Of a stretch of 64,000 nt of DNA, positions 48,015 through 57,950 are shown piece by piece. Positions within the stretch are counted from its first letter, which is position 1. Each line of letters starts with the position of its first letter. The notes beneath the pieces are model-generated. The model was given only the letters and a program-made list of their open reading frames with translations, did no database searches and had not been told where the DNA came from. The position numbers and the translations under genes were made by a program. The stretch is from Vibrio neonatus (GTDB lineage: Bacteria; Pseudomonadota; Gammaproteobacteria; Enterobacterales; Vibrionaceae), in NCBI RefSeq assembly GCF_024346975.1, contig NZ_AP024885.1:1488001-1552000 (forward strand), given 5' to 3'.

Positions 48015-48040
48015 TGCAAATTTCAAGACCTGACCCCGCA
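48015..48040 (-). repeat. 26-bp repeated motif, inverted copy of 27473-27498
   Basis: On the minus strand it reads the same as 27473-27498, starting TGCGGGGTCAGG. It lies 18 bases before the GTG of the DUF1275 gene and 66 bases after a palindromic repeat. Confidence 0.8.
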
Positions 48041-48057
48041 CTTTTTGGGTACATATC

Positions 48058-48726
48058 GTGATTACAAGATTACCGAGATGGGTTGAATATGGCGCTTTGT
48101 TGCTTGCCTTTATTGCCGGATCTATCAATGCTATTGGTTTGTTGGGACTAGACCATCAGTCTGTGTCTCACCTGTCAGGGACTGCGACTCTGTTTGGGAC
48201 AGAGCTATTTACATCTTCCATTGGGCAAAGTCTGCACCTTGCAGGCGTTATGGGGTCATTTTTCTTTGGCGCGGCAATATCAGGCTTTGTGCTTAAATCA
48301 TCCTCTTTAAAACTCAAGCGCCATTATGAAACGCCATTGCTGTTAGAAGCGTCTTTATTATTTTTGACTATCTATTTGCTATTAAACGGCAGTGCGTATG
48401 GTGACTTTACTGCCGCGGCGGCGTGTGGTTTGCAAAATGCCATGGTCACCACTTATAGCGGCGCCATTGTGCGTACTACTCACCTTACTGGGATCATCAC
48501 CGACCTTGGTTTGATGCTGGGGCATTATTTGCGCGGCGAAGAGGTGAACTCAAGAAAACTGATGTTATTTATCTATATCACAGCGGGCTTTATTCTCGGT
48601 GCCAGTGTGGGTGCGTATATTTATCTGCACTGTTCGTTTTATGCCTTATTTATGCCGTCGATTTTGTGTGTGATTATCGCCTTCTATTATCGAATTTATA
48701 TTAAGCATCATCCTGAAATCGAATAA
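48058..48726 (+). CDS. DUF1275 (YoaK-like) membrane protein
   Basis: A 222-residue membrane protein with six helices and DUF1275 features: LLLAFIAGSINAIGLLGL, VSHLSGTATLFG, AAACGLQNAMVTTYSGAIVRTTHLTGIITDLG. The family's role is unknown. GTG start at 48058 after GGG; the only long ORF between the repeats and the phn operon. A bidirectional terminator follows. Confidence 0.85.
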   Translation: MITRLPRWVEYGALLLAFIAGSINAIGLLGLDHQSVSHLSGTATLFGTELFTSSIGQSLHLAGVMGSFFFGAAISGFVLKSSSLKLKRHYETPLLLEASLLFLTIYLLLNGSAYGDFTAAAACGLQNAMVTTYSGAIVRTTHLTGIITDLGLMLGHYLRGEEVNSRKLMLFIYITAGFILGASVGAYIYLHCSFYALFMPSILCVIIAFYYRIYIKHHPEIE

Positions 48727-48743
48727 CGCCAATCAAAAACAAA

Positions 48744-48778
48744 AAAGGTACTGAGCCTTTATTGGTCTCAGTACCTTT
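48744..48778. terminator. Bidirectional terminator between DUF1275 gene and phn operon
   Basis: AAAGGTACTGAG (48744-48755) pairs perfectly with CTCAGTACCTTT (48767-48778). Both flanks are A- or T-rich, so it can stop both convergent units. Confidence 0.88.
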
Positions 48779-48800
48779 ATTCGTTCGTTGTATCTCTAAA

Positions 48801-49613
48801 CTAGATCAGTGCGTGGCGCGCTTTTGCCGATACCCACTCTGAAATGACGACTGTCACCAAAATGGCACAGAAAATCACAGTTACTTGAGGCCAAGCCAGT
48901 ACCGCCATAGATTCTTGTAGTTTCAAGCCAATGCCGCCCGCTCCTACTAGACCCAGTACTGTAGATTCACGAATGTTAATATCCCAACGGAACAAGCTAG
49001 TACCGATGAAACTTGGCATGACCTGTGGCAATACGCCGTAGTCCAGCACTTGCAGTGGCGATGCGCCCGTGGCGCGAATCGCTGATACTTGAGTGACGTT
49101 CACCTCTTCAATGGCTTCGTACATCAGCTTTGAGATAAAACCGATTGAACGCAGTGCAATCGCGATAATACCCGCGAGCAAACCAGGGCCAAGAATTGCA
49201 ACTAACAACAATGCCCAAATTAGCGAGTTAATAGAACGGCTTGCCGCAATAATAAACAGCGCAATCGGTCTAATAAATAGTGCACTAGGGGTGGTGTTTT
49301 GCGCCGCAAGAAACGCCACTGGAAACGCCATTACAATTCCGAGCAATGTCCCTAACGTAGCAATGTTTAGCGTATCCCAAAGTGGTAGCCATAAATGCTC
49401 AAGGTAGCTCCAACGTGGCGGCCACATACGTGAACCAATATCAGAGATTTGATTCGGCGCATCGGTCACGAAGTACCAAATGGTGTCTTGGTTCATCAAC
49501 TGCCATGCGTACACAACCAAAGCAACAAAAGCGAGCCATGCACTCCAGCGAATCAGAGTCTGTTTTTCGTCATACTTTCGCCAAACAGTAAGCGAAGAAT
49601 TTAATTGGGTCAT
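48801..49613 (-). CDS. phnE: Phosphonate-type ABC permease, second copy
   Basis: A 270-residue inner-membrane permease. It has the BPD-transporter fold and the EAA-like loop: IRATGASPLQVLDYGVLPQVMPSFIGTSLFRWD, then IRESTVLGLVGAGGIG. Its start overlaps the stop of the other phnE by one base (TAATG). The two permeases probably form a heterodimer; homologues usually transport phosphonates or phosphite, but no substrate is proven here. Confidence 0.9.
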   Translation of the reverse strand: MTQLNSSLTVWRKYDEKQTLIRWSAWLAFVALVVYAWQLMNQDTIWYFVTDAPNQISDIGSRMWPPRWSYLEHLWLPLWDTLNIATLGTLLGIVMAFPVAFLAAQNTTPSALFIRPIALFIIAASRSINSLIWALLLVAILGPGLLAGIIAIALRSIGFISKLMYEAIEEVNVTQVSAIRATGASPLQVLDYGVLPQVMPSFIGTSLFRWDINIRESTVLGLVGAGGIGLKLQESMAVLAWPQVTVIFCAILVTVVISEWVSAKARHALI

Positions 49614-50413
49614 TACTGTACTCGCTTACGAATCAAGGTTGAGGTGTATTCACACAACATAACAATGCCGATGATGATCAATAAAATGGCGGCAGCGGCG
49701 CTGTACTCATAGCGATCCATTGCAGTATTCAATGTGCCACCAATACCACCAGCACCAACAATGCCGATCACCGCTGATTCACGAAAGTTAATGTCCAAAC
49801 GATACATAGATAAACCAATAAAACGCGGCATCACCTGCGCTTGCACGGCATAGTTCACTTGTTGTAACCATGATGCGCCAGTAGCTTTCATCGCCGTTAA
49901 TGGCGCAGGATCAATGGTTTCAATCTCATCAGCAAACAGCTTGGCTAAAAAGCCAATTGTGGCAAAAGTTAAGGTTACAAAGCCGGCAAAAGTACCAAAT
50001 CCAAACAGAGCCACACACAAAATAGCGATGATGATTTCTTGGAAGCTTCTCGCTACCGCAACAAAGCCACGACAAAACAAGTAAACCGGCTTAGGGGCTA
50101 AGTTTTTCGCCGCGCCAAGTCCAAAAGGCACAGAAAGAATCACACCAGCAACAGTTGAGGTCAGAGTCATGGTTAAACTTTCAACCAAACCTTGCGAGAT
50201 GTTGTCCCAACGTCCAGTAAAATCAGGATTAAAGAATGCCGATATAAAGCGCCATCCGCGCTCACTGCCTTCGTAGATTCGAGCCCAGTTGATCTCAACC
50301 GATTGCGTTGCTAGGTATAAATAGATCACTACCGATAACGTAATGCCCCAGCGCAACCATGCGCTACTGATCAGTGCTGGCTTTTTCCAGTAAGTTGGAT
50401 AGTTGCCACTCAT
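49613..50413 (-). CDS. phnE: Phosphonate-type ABC permease, first copy
   Basis: A 266-residue permease with [18 protein letters not shown], the EAA-like [33 protein letters not shown] and [18 protein letters not shown]. Its ATG overlaps the phnC stop by 4 bases and its own stop overlaps the next gene. It is probably the partner of the second phnE. The tandem suggests a duplicated permease, as in other bacterial phnCDE1E2 operons. Confidence 0.9.
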   Translation of the reverse strand: MSGNYPTYWKKPALISSAWLRWGITLSVVIYLYLATQSVEINWARIYEGSERGWRFISAFFNPDFTGRWDNISQGLVESLTMTLTSTVAGVILSVPFGLGAAKNLAPKPVYLFCRGFVAVARSFQEIIIAILCVALFGFGTFAGFVTLTFATIGFLAKLFADEIETIDPAPLTAMKATGASWLQQVNYAVQAQVMPRFIGLSMYRLDINFRESAVIGIVGAGGIGGTLNTAMDRYEYSAAAAILLIIIGIVMLCEYTSTLIRKRVQ

Positions 50414-51228
50414 GCCAATGCCTCAGTAAAAGGTGCGGCAATGATCTCTTCTTCTTCATCGCTGTCAGTTGTCGATGCGCTCCAATCTTCTTGACCGTAG
50501 ATTTTGGTTAGCGCATCTTCGTTAAGCTCGCTTGGCTTACCGTCAAAGACCACTTCACCGGCTTGCAAGCCGACAATGCGTTGTACAAATTGTTTCGCCA
50601 ATTCAACATCGTGGATGTTAATGATGGCAGGAAGCTGATGCTCTTCACAGATTTCACTAATCAGACGCATAATTTGACGAGCCGTTCTCGGATCAAGTGC
50701 CGCCGTTGGCTCATCAATTAATAATAGTTTTGGTTGCTGCGCCAGCGCTCGTGCAATACCCACACGTTGACGTTGACCACCAGAGAGTGCATCCGCGCGT
50801 TTGTTGGCGTGCTCTAGTAGCCCTACTCTATCAAGCAATGCGTAGGCCGCTTGTACATCTTGCTCTGGGTAACGACGCGCAAAGCTGCGCCAAAAACCCA
50901 CATAGCCAAGACGACCAGATAATACGTTCTCCATCACAGTTAGACGCTCAATCAACGCATATTCTTGGAAGATCATCCCAATCTCACGGCGCGCTTGTCG
51001 CAGATTAGATTTAGATAACTGGACTAGGTCTTTATCTGAAAAGATGACCTGACCACTTGTTGGCTCTGTTAAACGATTGATGCAACGTATTAGCGTCGAT
51101 TTTCCTGCGCCAGACGGACCAATTAAACCAACGACCTCACCGGGTTCGACAGTAAAGCTCACATCGGTCAATGCTTTATCCGATGCTGAATAGTGCTTGG
51201 TTAAACCCTTAAGAATTAGAGTAGACAT
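50410..51228 (-). CDS. phnC: Phosphonate-type ABC ATPase
   Basis: A 272-residue ATP-binding subunit. Walker [11 protein letters not shown]-loop in [15 protein letters not shown], signature LSGGQRQR, Walker [13 protein letters not shown], and H-loop INIHDVELA. The C-terminus is acidic ([13 protein letters not shown]), a little longer than E. coli PhnC. ATG at 51228 has GGAAG just upstream; an in-frame start at 51237 is also possible. It lies 130 bases after phnD, separated by a hairpin. Confidence 0.91.
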   Translation of the reverse strand: MSTLILKGLTKHYSASDKALTDVSFTVEPGEVVGLIGPSGAGKSTLIRCINRLTEPTSGQVIFSDKDLVQLSKSNLRQARREIGMIFQEYALIERLTVMENVLSGRLGYVGFWRSFARRYPEQDVQAAYALLDRVGLLEHANKRADALSGGQRQRVGIARALAQQPKLLLIDEPTAALDPRTARQIMRLISEICEEHQLPAIINIHDVELAKQFVQRIVGLQAGEVVFDGKPSELNEDALTKIYGQEDWSASTTDSDEEEEIIAAPFTEALA

Positions 51229-51280
51229 AACTTCCATTTGGAGAATTTAGAAGGCTTGATAAACCTGTAAAACAAAATTC

Positions 51281-51317
51281 TGGATAAGTAAGCTTTATGA
51301 AAAACCTTACCTATCCA
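51281..51317 (-). promoter_or_regulatory. Intercistronic hairpin between phnD and phnC
   Basis: TGGATAAGTAAG (51281-51292) pairs with CTTACCTATCCA (51306-51317) with one mismatch. Read in the operon direction it is followed by a T-rich stretch (AATTTTGTTTT). It could partly terminate or protect the message so that the binding protein is made in excess of the membrane parts. Confidence 0.6.
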
Positions 51318-51358
51318 GAGAGAGTAAATAACGATATTCGTTACCAATCAGCGATTGA

Positions 51359-52297
51359 TTAGCTACACGTGTAAGAAACGTTATTTGCAGTATCGATTGT
51401 GCGGATCACTTCCCAATGCTCTTTGTAAGTAATTGGGATGAATTGTGCTTCACCGTTGCGACCGAACTCTTCTTCAAGCTTGGTGCCTTCCCAGTTAAAG
51501 GTGAAAAATGCTTGTTGAATCTTCTCTTGTAGCTCAGGCGCTAGGTTGTGCGCTGTGCCGTAAGCAGAAGTTGGGAATGTTTGAGACTTGTAGATAGAAG
51601 TAAATTGCTCTGGCTTCACAACATCACGCGCTAGCATGCGGTTTAGTACAGAGTTAGCAATTGCCGCCGCATCGTAATCTTGGTGAGCAACACCTAAGAT
51701 AGAGTTATCGTGCGCGCCAGAGAATGCTGGTTTGAAATCCGCTTCAGGGTTTAGACCGTACTCAGCTTTTAGAATAGCTGAAGGTGCTTTGAAACCAGAG
51801 TTAGACGTTTGAGAAGTAAATGCTAGGTTCTTACCTTTCAGATCTTCAACTGCTTTGATGCCAGAATCAGGGTGAGTGATGATTTCCATTTCGTAACCGA
51901 AAGAACCATCTTTACCTGCCATCATAGTAAATGGTGCAAAACCTGCACAGTTTACCGCTAGCGGCGTAGAACCTGTGTTAAATGCGGCAATGTGTAGGCG
52001 ACCTGAACGCATCGCTTCAATTTGAGCTGCGTTGTTTTGTACAGGGAAGAAACGAACGTTCTTGCCTGTTTCTTTTTCAAGGTGCGCTAAGAACTCACTC
52101 CATACGTCAGCGTATACTGCTGGGTCTTCAACAGGAGTGTAAGCAAAAATAAGAGTTGATGGGTTAGCCCATTCTGCTTCATTTTGAGGAACATCAGCCA
52201 CTAGGTTACCAGTGCGATCTTGGTAGCGAACATCCATAGCTGAAACGGCTGCAGAGAACATTAATGCAGTAGCAACTGCAGTCTTAACTAACTTCAT
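51359..52297 (-). CDS. phnD: Phosphonate-type ABC substrate-binding protein
   Basis: A 312-residue PhnD-type periplasmic protein. Signal peptide MKLVKTAVATALMFSAAVSA; mature part has LIFAYTPVEDPAVYADVWSEFL, VQNNAAQIEAMRSGRLHIAAF, AFTSQTSNSGFKAPSAIL with the phosphonate-binding Ser/Thr residues, and GAHDNSILGVAHQDYDAAAIANSVL. It feeds the phnC/phnE importer. No phn lyase, phnX or ptxD gene is nearby, so the substrate may be a phosphonate, phosphite or related compound. Confidence 0.91.
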   Translation of the reverse strand: MKLVKTAVATALMFSAAVSAMDVRYQDRTGNLVADVPQNEAEWANPSTLIFAYTPVEDPAVYADVWSEFLAHLEKETGKNVRFFPVQNNAAQIEAMRSGRLHIAAFNTGSTPLAVNCAGFAPFTMMAGKDGSFGYEMEIITHPDSGIKAVEDLKGKNLAFTSQTSNSGFKAPSAILKAEYGLNPEADFKPAFSGAHDNSILGVAHQDYDAAAIANSVLNRMLARDVVKPEQFTSIYKSQTFPTSAYGTAHNLAPELQEKIQQAFFTFNWEGTKLEEEFGRNGEAQFIPITYKEHWEVIRTIDTANNVSYTCS

Positions 52298-52532
52298 TGT
52301 CTTTTCCTAAACGGGTTTAAGTTGGAAAGTAAGTTAGTTGAGTTTAATGACAGAAAAGTTTAAGGTTTGTGAATTAATTATGTATATCAATTATTTACTC
52401 CCTTAACATATTAAATGTAAATAATTATTATTAATAACTAGATAGAATAGATATTTGCCTTGTCCACAGCTATTATGCATAAGACAGTAATAGACTACGT
52501 ACGGCGTAGTATTGAAAGGTTCGCATAAAAAA

Positions 52533-53033
52533 ATGAATGTTCTTTGCCAATTTATGCTTGGCCATCATCTAGATCATAAAAAAAGAAACATAGAGCAAAT
52601 ATGGGCTCTAGATGATTTTTGGCTTCAGTATGATCGGGAGTACATCCAATGGTTATTCCCCGTTGACACTCCCAGTAAATATCAACTACACGTCCCTTTA
52701 GTGTGTCAGACCACTCGTGACTATTTTTCAACCTGTAAGCCCCTTAAAAAAGCTCAACGTCGCTCATTGAACGTCATGTTAAATTTTTATGACATGCAAC
52801 TCGTGAACGGTATTGTCGTCCCAAAGCCCGACTTTATGATCAACGAACATAGCTGGCTCAATTATGACGATTACAGCCATCGATGTATCACCCGCATTAT
52901 TCGAAGTTTAACGCTTCTTGGACAAGAAGAATTGGGACTGGCTTTTCAAAAAGGCATGATTGAAGTTGCCTTGCAACACGGTAACGTAAAAGAGGAGTCA
53001 CTCAACTACTGGCGAAACGCACATATTATTTAA
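52533..53033 (+). CDS. OGFr-domain protein
   Basis: A 166-residue protein resembling the conserved N-terminal domain of eukaryotic opioid growth factor receptor, known in many bacteria: IEQIWALDDFWLQYDREYIQWLFPV, LNVMLNFYDMQ and the HRCITRIIRSLTLLGQEELG tail. Function in bacteria is unknown. ATG at 52533 (MNVLCQFML) is chosen; an upstream TTG at 52512 adds seven basic residues. It is divergent from phnD with 235 bases between. Confidence 0.82.
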   Translation: MNVLCQFMLGHHLDHKKRNIEQIWALDDFWLQYDREYIQWLFPVDTPSKYQLHVPLVCQTTRDYFSTCKPLKKAQRRSLNVMLNFYDMQLVNGIVVPKPDFMINEHSWLNYDDYSHRCITRIIRSLTLLGQEELGLAFQKGMIEVALQHGNVKEESLNYWRNAHII

Positions 53034-53358
53034 AGTTCAAGTTAGCAAATCCCCGACCTAATCTATGAATAAACAATGAGCGCACCCGCTGCTCTCATTG
53101 ATTCAAAAATCACCATTAGTGACCCAAAAACACCCCTTAAACATTAATTTTACCCCTTTGGTAGTAGTGATTAAGTTCATAAAACACCTCAACGCCTCTT
53201 GACTTATCTCGCCATAATTCACCAATTCTAGATCATTGAAAATCATGATTTTTTGTACCAAAAACTGAGAATTATTTTCCACCGAAATCTTTTGAGTAAT
53301 AACGACAAAACCGTTAGTTTTCGGCGCGAAATCAAAAAAATAATATCAGGGTAATTAT
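53034..53358 (+). other. ptsG promoter region
   Basis: A 325-base spacer. It holds a perfect palindrome AAATCATGATTT (53240-53251) and a TTATTTT element (53272-53278) resembling half of an Mlc site; a GC-rich TTTCGGCGCGAAA palindrome lies near 53320. Glucose-regulated control by CRP or Mlc is plausible but not shown by a full consensus site. Confidence 0.4.
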
Positions 53359-54768
53359 ATGTTCAAAAACTTCTTTGCGAGCCTTTCAAAGGTTGGTAAA
53401 GCATTGATGCTACCAATAGCATCTATGCCTGCCGCCGGTATTTTACTAGGTATCGGTTCCGCTAACTTCGGGTTTATCCCTCCTATCGTGTCACAACTTA
53501 TGGCTGAAGCCGGTGGCGCTGTCTTTGGTAACTTGCCACTTATTTTCGCACTGGGTGTCGCAATTTCCTTTACTGACAATGACGGCGTGGGGGCCGTTGC
53601 TGCAGGTATCGGTTATTACGTACTGATTGCAACCTTAAAGGTTATGGCAGGCGTACTAGGCGTTGATCACATCGATATGGGGGTACTCGGTGGTATCATT
53701 TCAGGTGCGGTAGGCGCATACATGTTCAACCGTTTCTACACCATCAAGATGCCAGCTTACTTAGGCTTCTTTGCGGGTAAACGATTTGTACCGATTGTCA
53801 CTTCATTTGCTATGTTGTTACTGGGTATCGCACTTGCCTTTATTTGGCAACCTATCGGTTTAGGTATCGATGCGTTTGGTCACTGGGCGACAGAACAAAA
53901 CCCAGTCATGGCATTTTGGGCCTACGGCACCGCAGAACGTGCTCTTATCCCATTTGGCTTACACCACGTTATTAACGTTATCATTCAGCTTCAAGCCGGT
54001 GACTTTACTAACGCAGCAGGTCAAGTATTCCATGGTGAAATTCCTCGCTTCTTCGCTGGCGATCCAAACTCAGGCAACCTAGCAGGCGGCTATCTGTTCA
54101 AGATGTTTGGTCTACCGGCAGCGGCTATTGCAATGGGTCGCGCAGCAAAACCTGAAAATAGAGTCAAAGTGATGGGGATCATGGTTTCGGCGGCTCTTAC
54201 TTCATTCTTAACCGGTATTACTGAACCTGTAGAGTTCGCATTCCTATTTATTTCACCAGCGCTATACGCAATCCACGCTATCATGGCAGGTCTTGCTTAT
54301 CCGCTATGTATTATTTTGGGCGTGAAACACGGTTACAGCTTTAGTGCTGGTTTGATTGACTACTTAACCTTCTACGGTATTTCAACTAAAGGTTGGATGA
54401 TCATCCCACTGGGCCTTGCCTACGCTGCCATTTACTACGCGGTATTTAGTTGGTTTATCAAGTTCTTCGATTTGAAAACACCGGGTCGTGAAGAAGGAGA
54501 GCAAGACACTTCTGAAAAACTAGAAGGTGACGAGTTCACTAAAGAACTTGTGGCAGCCTTTGGTGGTAAAGGAAATATAGTGTCTGTGGATGCTTGTATT
54601 ACTCGTTTGAGAATGCAGGTTAAAGATCAAGACCAAGTAGATAATGATCGACTAAAAGCACTAGGGGCAGCAGGCGTAGTACGTGTAGGTACTGGCGTAC
54701 AAGCTATCTTTGGTGGCAACAGTGATGTGTACAAAACACAAATGCTCGATCATATGAAAAATAACTAA
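53359..54768 (+). CDS. ptsG: PTS glucose-specific EIICB component
   Basis: A 469-residue IICB protein. The IIC domain (residues 1-380) has [21 protein letters not shown] and [12 protein letters not shown]; the IIB domain starts at about residue 395 with the phosphorylated cysteine C413 in [14 protein letters not shown]. It imports and phosphorylates glucose, taking phosphate from a IIA protein encoded elsewhere (usually crr). ATG at 53359 follows AGGGTAATT. A terminator follows. Confidence 0.95.
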   Translation: MFKNFFASLSKVGKALMLPIASMPAAGILLGIGSANFGFIPPIVSQLMAEAGGAVFGNLPLIFALGVAISFTDNDGVGAVAAGIGYYVLIATLKVMAGVLGVDHIDMGVLGGIISGAVGAYMFNRFYTIKMPAYLGFFAGKRFVPIVTSFAMLLLGIALAFIWQPIGLGIDAFGHWATEQNPVMAFWAYGTAERALIPFGLHHVINVIIQLQAGDFTNAAGQVFHGEIPRFFAGDPNSGNLAGGYLFKMFGLPAAAIAMGRAAKPENRVKVMGIMVSAALTSFLTGITEPVEFAFLFISPALYAIHAIMAGLAYPLCIILGVKHGYSFSAGLIDYLTFYGISTKGWMIIPLGLAYAAIYYAVFSWFIKFFDLKTPGREEGEQDTSEKLEGDEFTKELVAAFGGKGNIVSVDACITRLRMQVKDQDQVDNDRLKALGAAGVVRVGTGVQAIFGGNSDVYKTQMLDHMKNN

Positions 54769-54798
54769 ACTCAATTTAGTTTAACGCTATCAATTAAC

Positions 54799-54829
54799 AG
54801 TGCTCTCCAATAAGGGGGGCACTTTTTTT
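54799..54829 (+). terminator. Terminator of ptsG
   Basis: AGTGCTCTCC (54799-54808) pairs with GGGGGGCACT (54814-54823) using two GT wobbles, then seven T. Confidence 0.85.
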
Positions 54830-55075
54830 GTTTAAAAGATTTATCCACACAACTTAACTAAACTCCCCCTGCTTCTTTTGCCATAAAGCTGTGACAGATA
54901 ACACATTCCAAATCAGCAAAATCTCCCACGCCCATTTCAGTTAACAAAATTGCAATAACTTCGTTTCATATACCTACAAATAATGTGACTATTTAATAAC
55001 CACAAAGTGGTACACCCTACATTAAGCGAATTAATAAAAATAACATCGTCAAAGGCTACAAAGAGGAGAAATAAA

Positions 55076-56461
55076 ATGCATAAAAATGACACCGTCCCCC
55101 TCCCTAGCAACACCAAAGAATGGCTAATGCATAAAAACAGTTTGATAGTCCTTGCTGATATCGCACTGTTTATTGCCCTATATAATCTGTTGCCGTTTGA
55201 ACCGCAGGTCGTGCTTGGCCTTAGCATATTAGTGTTTATCGCCGTGCTTTGGTTAACCGAGGCATTGCACGTGACTATCACTGCCATCTTAGTGCCTATT
55301 TTGGCTGTCGCCTTTGATATTTTTAATACCCAAACAGCCCTCAACAACTTTTCTAACCCTATTATCTTTCTCTTTTTAGGGGGCTTTGCGCTTGCCGCAG
55401 CGATGCATGTACAAGGGCTCGATAAGGTCATCGCCGATAAAGTGCTGATTATGGCAAAAGGCAAAATGAGCACCGCGGTGTTTATGTTGTTTGGCGTAAC
55501 TGCTGGCCTATCCATGTGGATCAGTAACACAGCGACTGCGGCAATGATGCTTCCGTTAGTGCTCGGCGTACTCAGCAAAGTGGATGCCGGTAAAGAGCGC
55601 AAAACCTATGTCTTTGTTCTGCTTGGCGTAGCATACAGTGCCAGTATTGGCGGCATCGCAACCATAGTCGGCTCGCCACCAAACGCCATTGCCGCGGCCG
55701 AAGTGGGACTAACCTTTAGCGAATGGATGGCATTTGGCGTCCCTGCCACTGTCATCTTACTGCCACTTGCCGTGACTACTCTTTATTTGGTGCTAAAGCC
55801 AAACTTAAAAGGCACTTTTGAGCTAAACCGTGAGCCGGTAGTGTGGGATAAAGGCAAGATCGTCACTTTGTCTATCTTTGCGTTGACCGTATGTTGCTGG
55901 ATATTTAGCAAACCGATAAACGCCATGTTAGGCGGCATTTCGCGCTTTGATACCATTGTTGCTTTGTGCGCGATTGTCTTGGTCAGCTTTGCGCGAGTCG
56001 TGCACTGGAAAGACATAGAAAAAACCGCAGATTGGGGCGTATTGATCTTATTTGGCGGCGGTATTTGTTTAAGTAATGTTCTAAAAGCTACCGGCACCAG
56101 TGTTTTCTTAGCCAATACATTAAGTAGCCTGATCTCAGATTTTGGCATCTTATTCATTATCGCCATCATTGCGCTGTTTGTGGTCTTCTTAACCGAATTT
56201 GCCAGCAACACCGCCAGTGCGGCGCTACTAATACCCATTTTTGCCACGGTGGCAGAAGTGTTTGGCATGTCGCCCGTCATCCTTTCGGTATTGATTGCGG
56301 TCGCCGCTTCCTGCGCCTTTATGCTTCCAGTAGCCACCCCGCCAAATGCGATTGTGTTTGGCTCAGGACACATCAAGCAACAAGAGATGATGCGAGTCGG
56401 CATCATATTAAATATGGCGTGTATTGTAGCGCTTACCTTTATTGCGACTGTATTCTGGTAG
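55076..56461 (+). CDS. DASS-family sodium:anion (dicarboxylate) symporter
   Basis: A 461-residue transporter of the DASS family, like VcINDY. Two SNT motifs bind sodium and substrate: [14 protein letters not shown] and [14 protein letters not shown], each with following Pro-rich turns ([23 protein letters not shown]). ATG at 55076 has AGAGGAGA nearby; an in-frame start at 55007 lacks this and adds 23 residues. Substrate probably succinate-type dicarboxylates or another anion. It abuts the accessory island on its right. Confidence 0.9.
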   Translation: MHKNDTVPLPSNTKEWLMHKNSLIVLADIALFIALYNLLPFEPQVVLGLSILVFIAVLWLTEALHVTITAILVPILAVAFDIFNTQTALNNFSNPIIFLFLGGFALAAAMHVQGLDKVIADKVLIMAKGKMSTAVFMLFGVTAGLSMWISNTATAAMMLPLVLGVLSKVDAGKERKTYVFVLLGVAYSASIGGIATIVGSPPNAIAAAEVGLTFSEWMAFGVPATVILLPLAVTTLYLVLKPNLKGTFELNREPVVWDKGKIVTLSIFALTVCCWIFSKPINAMLGGISRFDTIVALCAIVLVSFARVVHWKDIEKTADWGVLILFGGGICLSNVLKATGTSVFLANTLSSLISDFGILFIIAIIALFVVFLTEFASNTASAALLIPIFATVAEVFGMSPVILSVLIAVAASCAFMLPVATPPNAIVFGSGHIKQQEMMRVGIILNMACIVALTFIATVFW

Positions 56462-56629
56462 CCGATTTATTACGAGCAATTCACACAAAGAGGTAATCAA
56501 GCATTGCCTCTTTATTCATCATTTATGCGTACATACGTATGTAACATGTATCTGGACAAAACTTTGTCAGTTATATTGTTAAATTAGAATATAACTGATT
56601 AGCAGAGGTATGGAAAAGTAATGCCGCAG

Positions 56630-56698
56630 TAAGGAGTGAGCGGCGCTTGGCTATACTTGAGCAAAGCGAAAACGCCAAGCGTTGCGAATCACTCTTAA
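56630..56698. repeat. Long imperfect hairpin at island border
   Basis: Left arm TAAGGAGTGAGCGGCGCTTGGC (ending 56651) and right arm GCCAAGCGTTGCGAATCACTCTTA (from about 56674) are inverted repeats with small gaps; the inner CGCTTGGC/GCCAAGCG is perfect. The loop is about 22 bases. It lies 16 bases downstream of the HNH gene's stop. It may terminate that gene or be a mobile palindromic repeat. Confidence 0.65.
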
Positions 56699-56714
56699 AT
56701 GCTTGTGTGCCTCT

Positions 56715-57503
56715 TTACCACTTAATATCTTTGAATTGAAAACGAATATAATCGACCAATGCTGTGTGACTATAGATAAAGCTTTGTACAAGTGGGCTCA
56801 CAGTTTGTTCGACAAGGCCTATTTGTTCATATGAGAGGAATCTTTTGTTCATTACAACAAAATTTCCATTGTAATCGCTAACATACGTGTTGTAACAGGT
56901 ATAGTCAGTTCCAAACTTACCGAATGGATAAAACTTATCCCCACATATATTGCTTAAAGTGAAGTTTTCTATTTCCACTGCATTTGATAAGAATGTTTCC
57001 CACAACCGAGTGAGTTCCTTATTCCAAAAAGGATATGCTTGAGGATTTCCCTTCCTAAAGTTAAAAAAAACGTCTGAAATATCAAAGTCTGAGGATAGTT
57101 TATAAGGCAAATCCATCGCCATTCCTCTCAACTCCAAAAATGGTATAAATTCAAAGAGAACATTTAATGAGTTGAGATCCTGCTCGTAGTCTCTATTCCT
57201 ATTAAGGCGCGTTGTGATATCAGCCTCATGTTTTGATTTAATTTCACGAAGCCGATGTTCAGAATAGTCTGATGGTCGTGAATCTACTTTTTTATGATCA
57301 ATCGAGCAAAGCAAAATCAGGTTATCATACGTGTCGTTTTTGGGCGTATTTTCATTGCCTCTGGGGCCTTTGGGACTTTTTGCAATTATGTGGGCCATTT
57401 CCCCAATAACCACTTCGTCCTCTATTACATTCCGCTTGCAAATATTGCACTGACCCGCCGAACGACTGAAAAGTTTTTTTATATCAGCTTGACTAATTGC
57501 CAC
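56715..57503 (-). CDS. HNH endonuclease-domain protein
   Basis: A 262-residue protein with an N-terminal HNH fold: C19-x-x-C22 (QCNICKRN), GEMAHIIAKS, then YDNLILLCSIDHKKVDS, giving the metal-binding and catalytic His and Asn. Residues 115-262 are an unassigned, aromatic-rich region. GTG start at 57503 after AAGGA. It is AT-rich with codon use unlike its neighbours and sits beside an IS remnant, so horizontal transfer is likely. Similar lone HNH genes occur in defence islands, but that role is not shown. Confidence 0.8.
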   Translation of the reverse strand: MAISQADIKKLFSRSAGQCNICKRNVIEDEVVIGEMAHIIAKSPKGPRGNENTPKNDTYDNLILLCSIDHKKVDSRPSDYSEHRLREIKSKHEADITTRLNRNRDYEQDLNSLNVLFEFIPFLELRGMAMDLPYKLSSDFDISDVFFNFRKGNPQAYPFWNKELTRLWETFLSNAVEIENFTLSNICGDKFYPFGKFGTDYTCYNTYVSDYNGNFVVMNKRFLSYEQIGLVEQTVSPLVQSFIYSHTALVDYIRFQFKDIKW

Positions 57504-57938
57504 TTTTATATCCTTTATACTCCGAGAGGCATAACATTCTTAATAACAGGCCTGCTCGTTTTTCTGCTTACCTATCTTTCATTTAGGCTACCATAAACCA
57601 ATAAAATATAAGGCACATACATCACGTTTCGTATTTTGTCTTTACATAAAAACGAGCGTGCATATTATCTCTTTTTAACAATGTTCGTTATCTTAGATGA
57701 GGAAAACGATAACCCCCTTATTAGCAGTACCTTATAAGAGCACCTACCGACAAGACGAGATTGAGCGAACGACAAAACAAGCCATTCTCATGCTTTATAG
57801 TCAGATAAACCTAATAAACTGTACAAACAGCCAGCTCATAAGGCTGGTATAGTTATTCCTACGCATTAGAAAAATTCACATCGATTGGTAGTCGTAAATG
57901 TGCAGAGTAATTACGCTAAACGGTTTCGGGACAAATGT
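57504..57938. other. Non-coding stretch between HNH gene and IS remnant
   Basis: 435 bases without a convincing gene. It includes the HNH promoter region, a short CCAGC/GCTGG hairpin (57831-57847) and AT-rich sequence. No repeat matching the rest of the window was recognised. Confidence 0.45.
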
Positions 57939-57950
57939 ATGGTACGCCCC

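Noticed and set aside
52347..52353. CTGTCAT half of a Pho box upstream of phnD (minus strand)
   Set aside because: The second half at the expected 11-base spacing does not match; a single 7-base hit is weak.
55783..56406. 207-codon frame opposite the DASS symporter
   Set aside because: Antisense shadow of a clear transporter with both SNT motifs.
56630..56698. Considered integron attC site
   Set aside because: No R'/R'' core GTTRRRY / RYYYAAC pair was found, and no cassette-like gene order is present.
57881..57895. CGATTGGTA resembling one end of the palindromic repeat
   Set aside because: No matching opposite arm nearby; likely chance.
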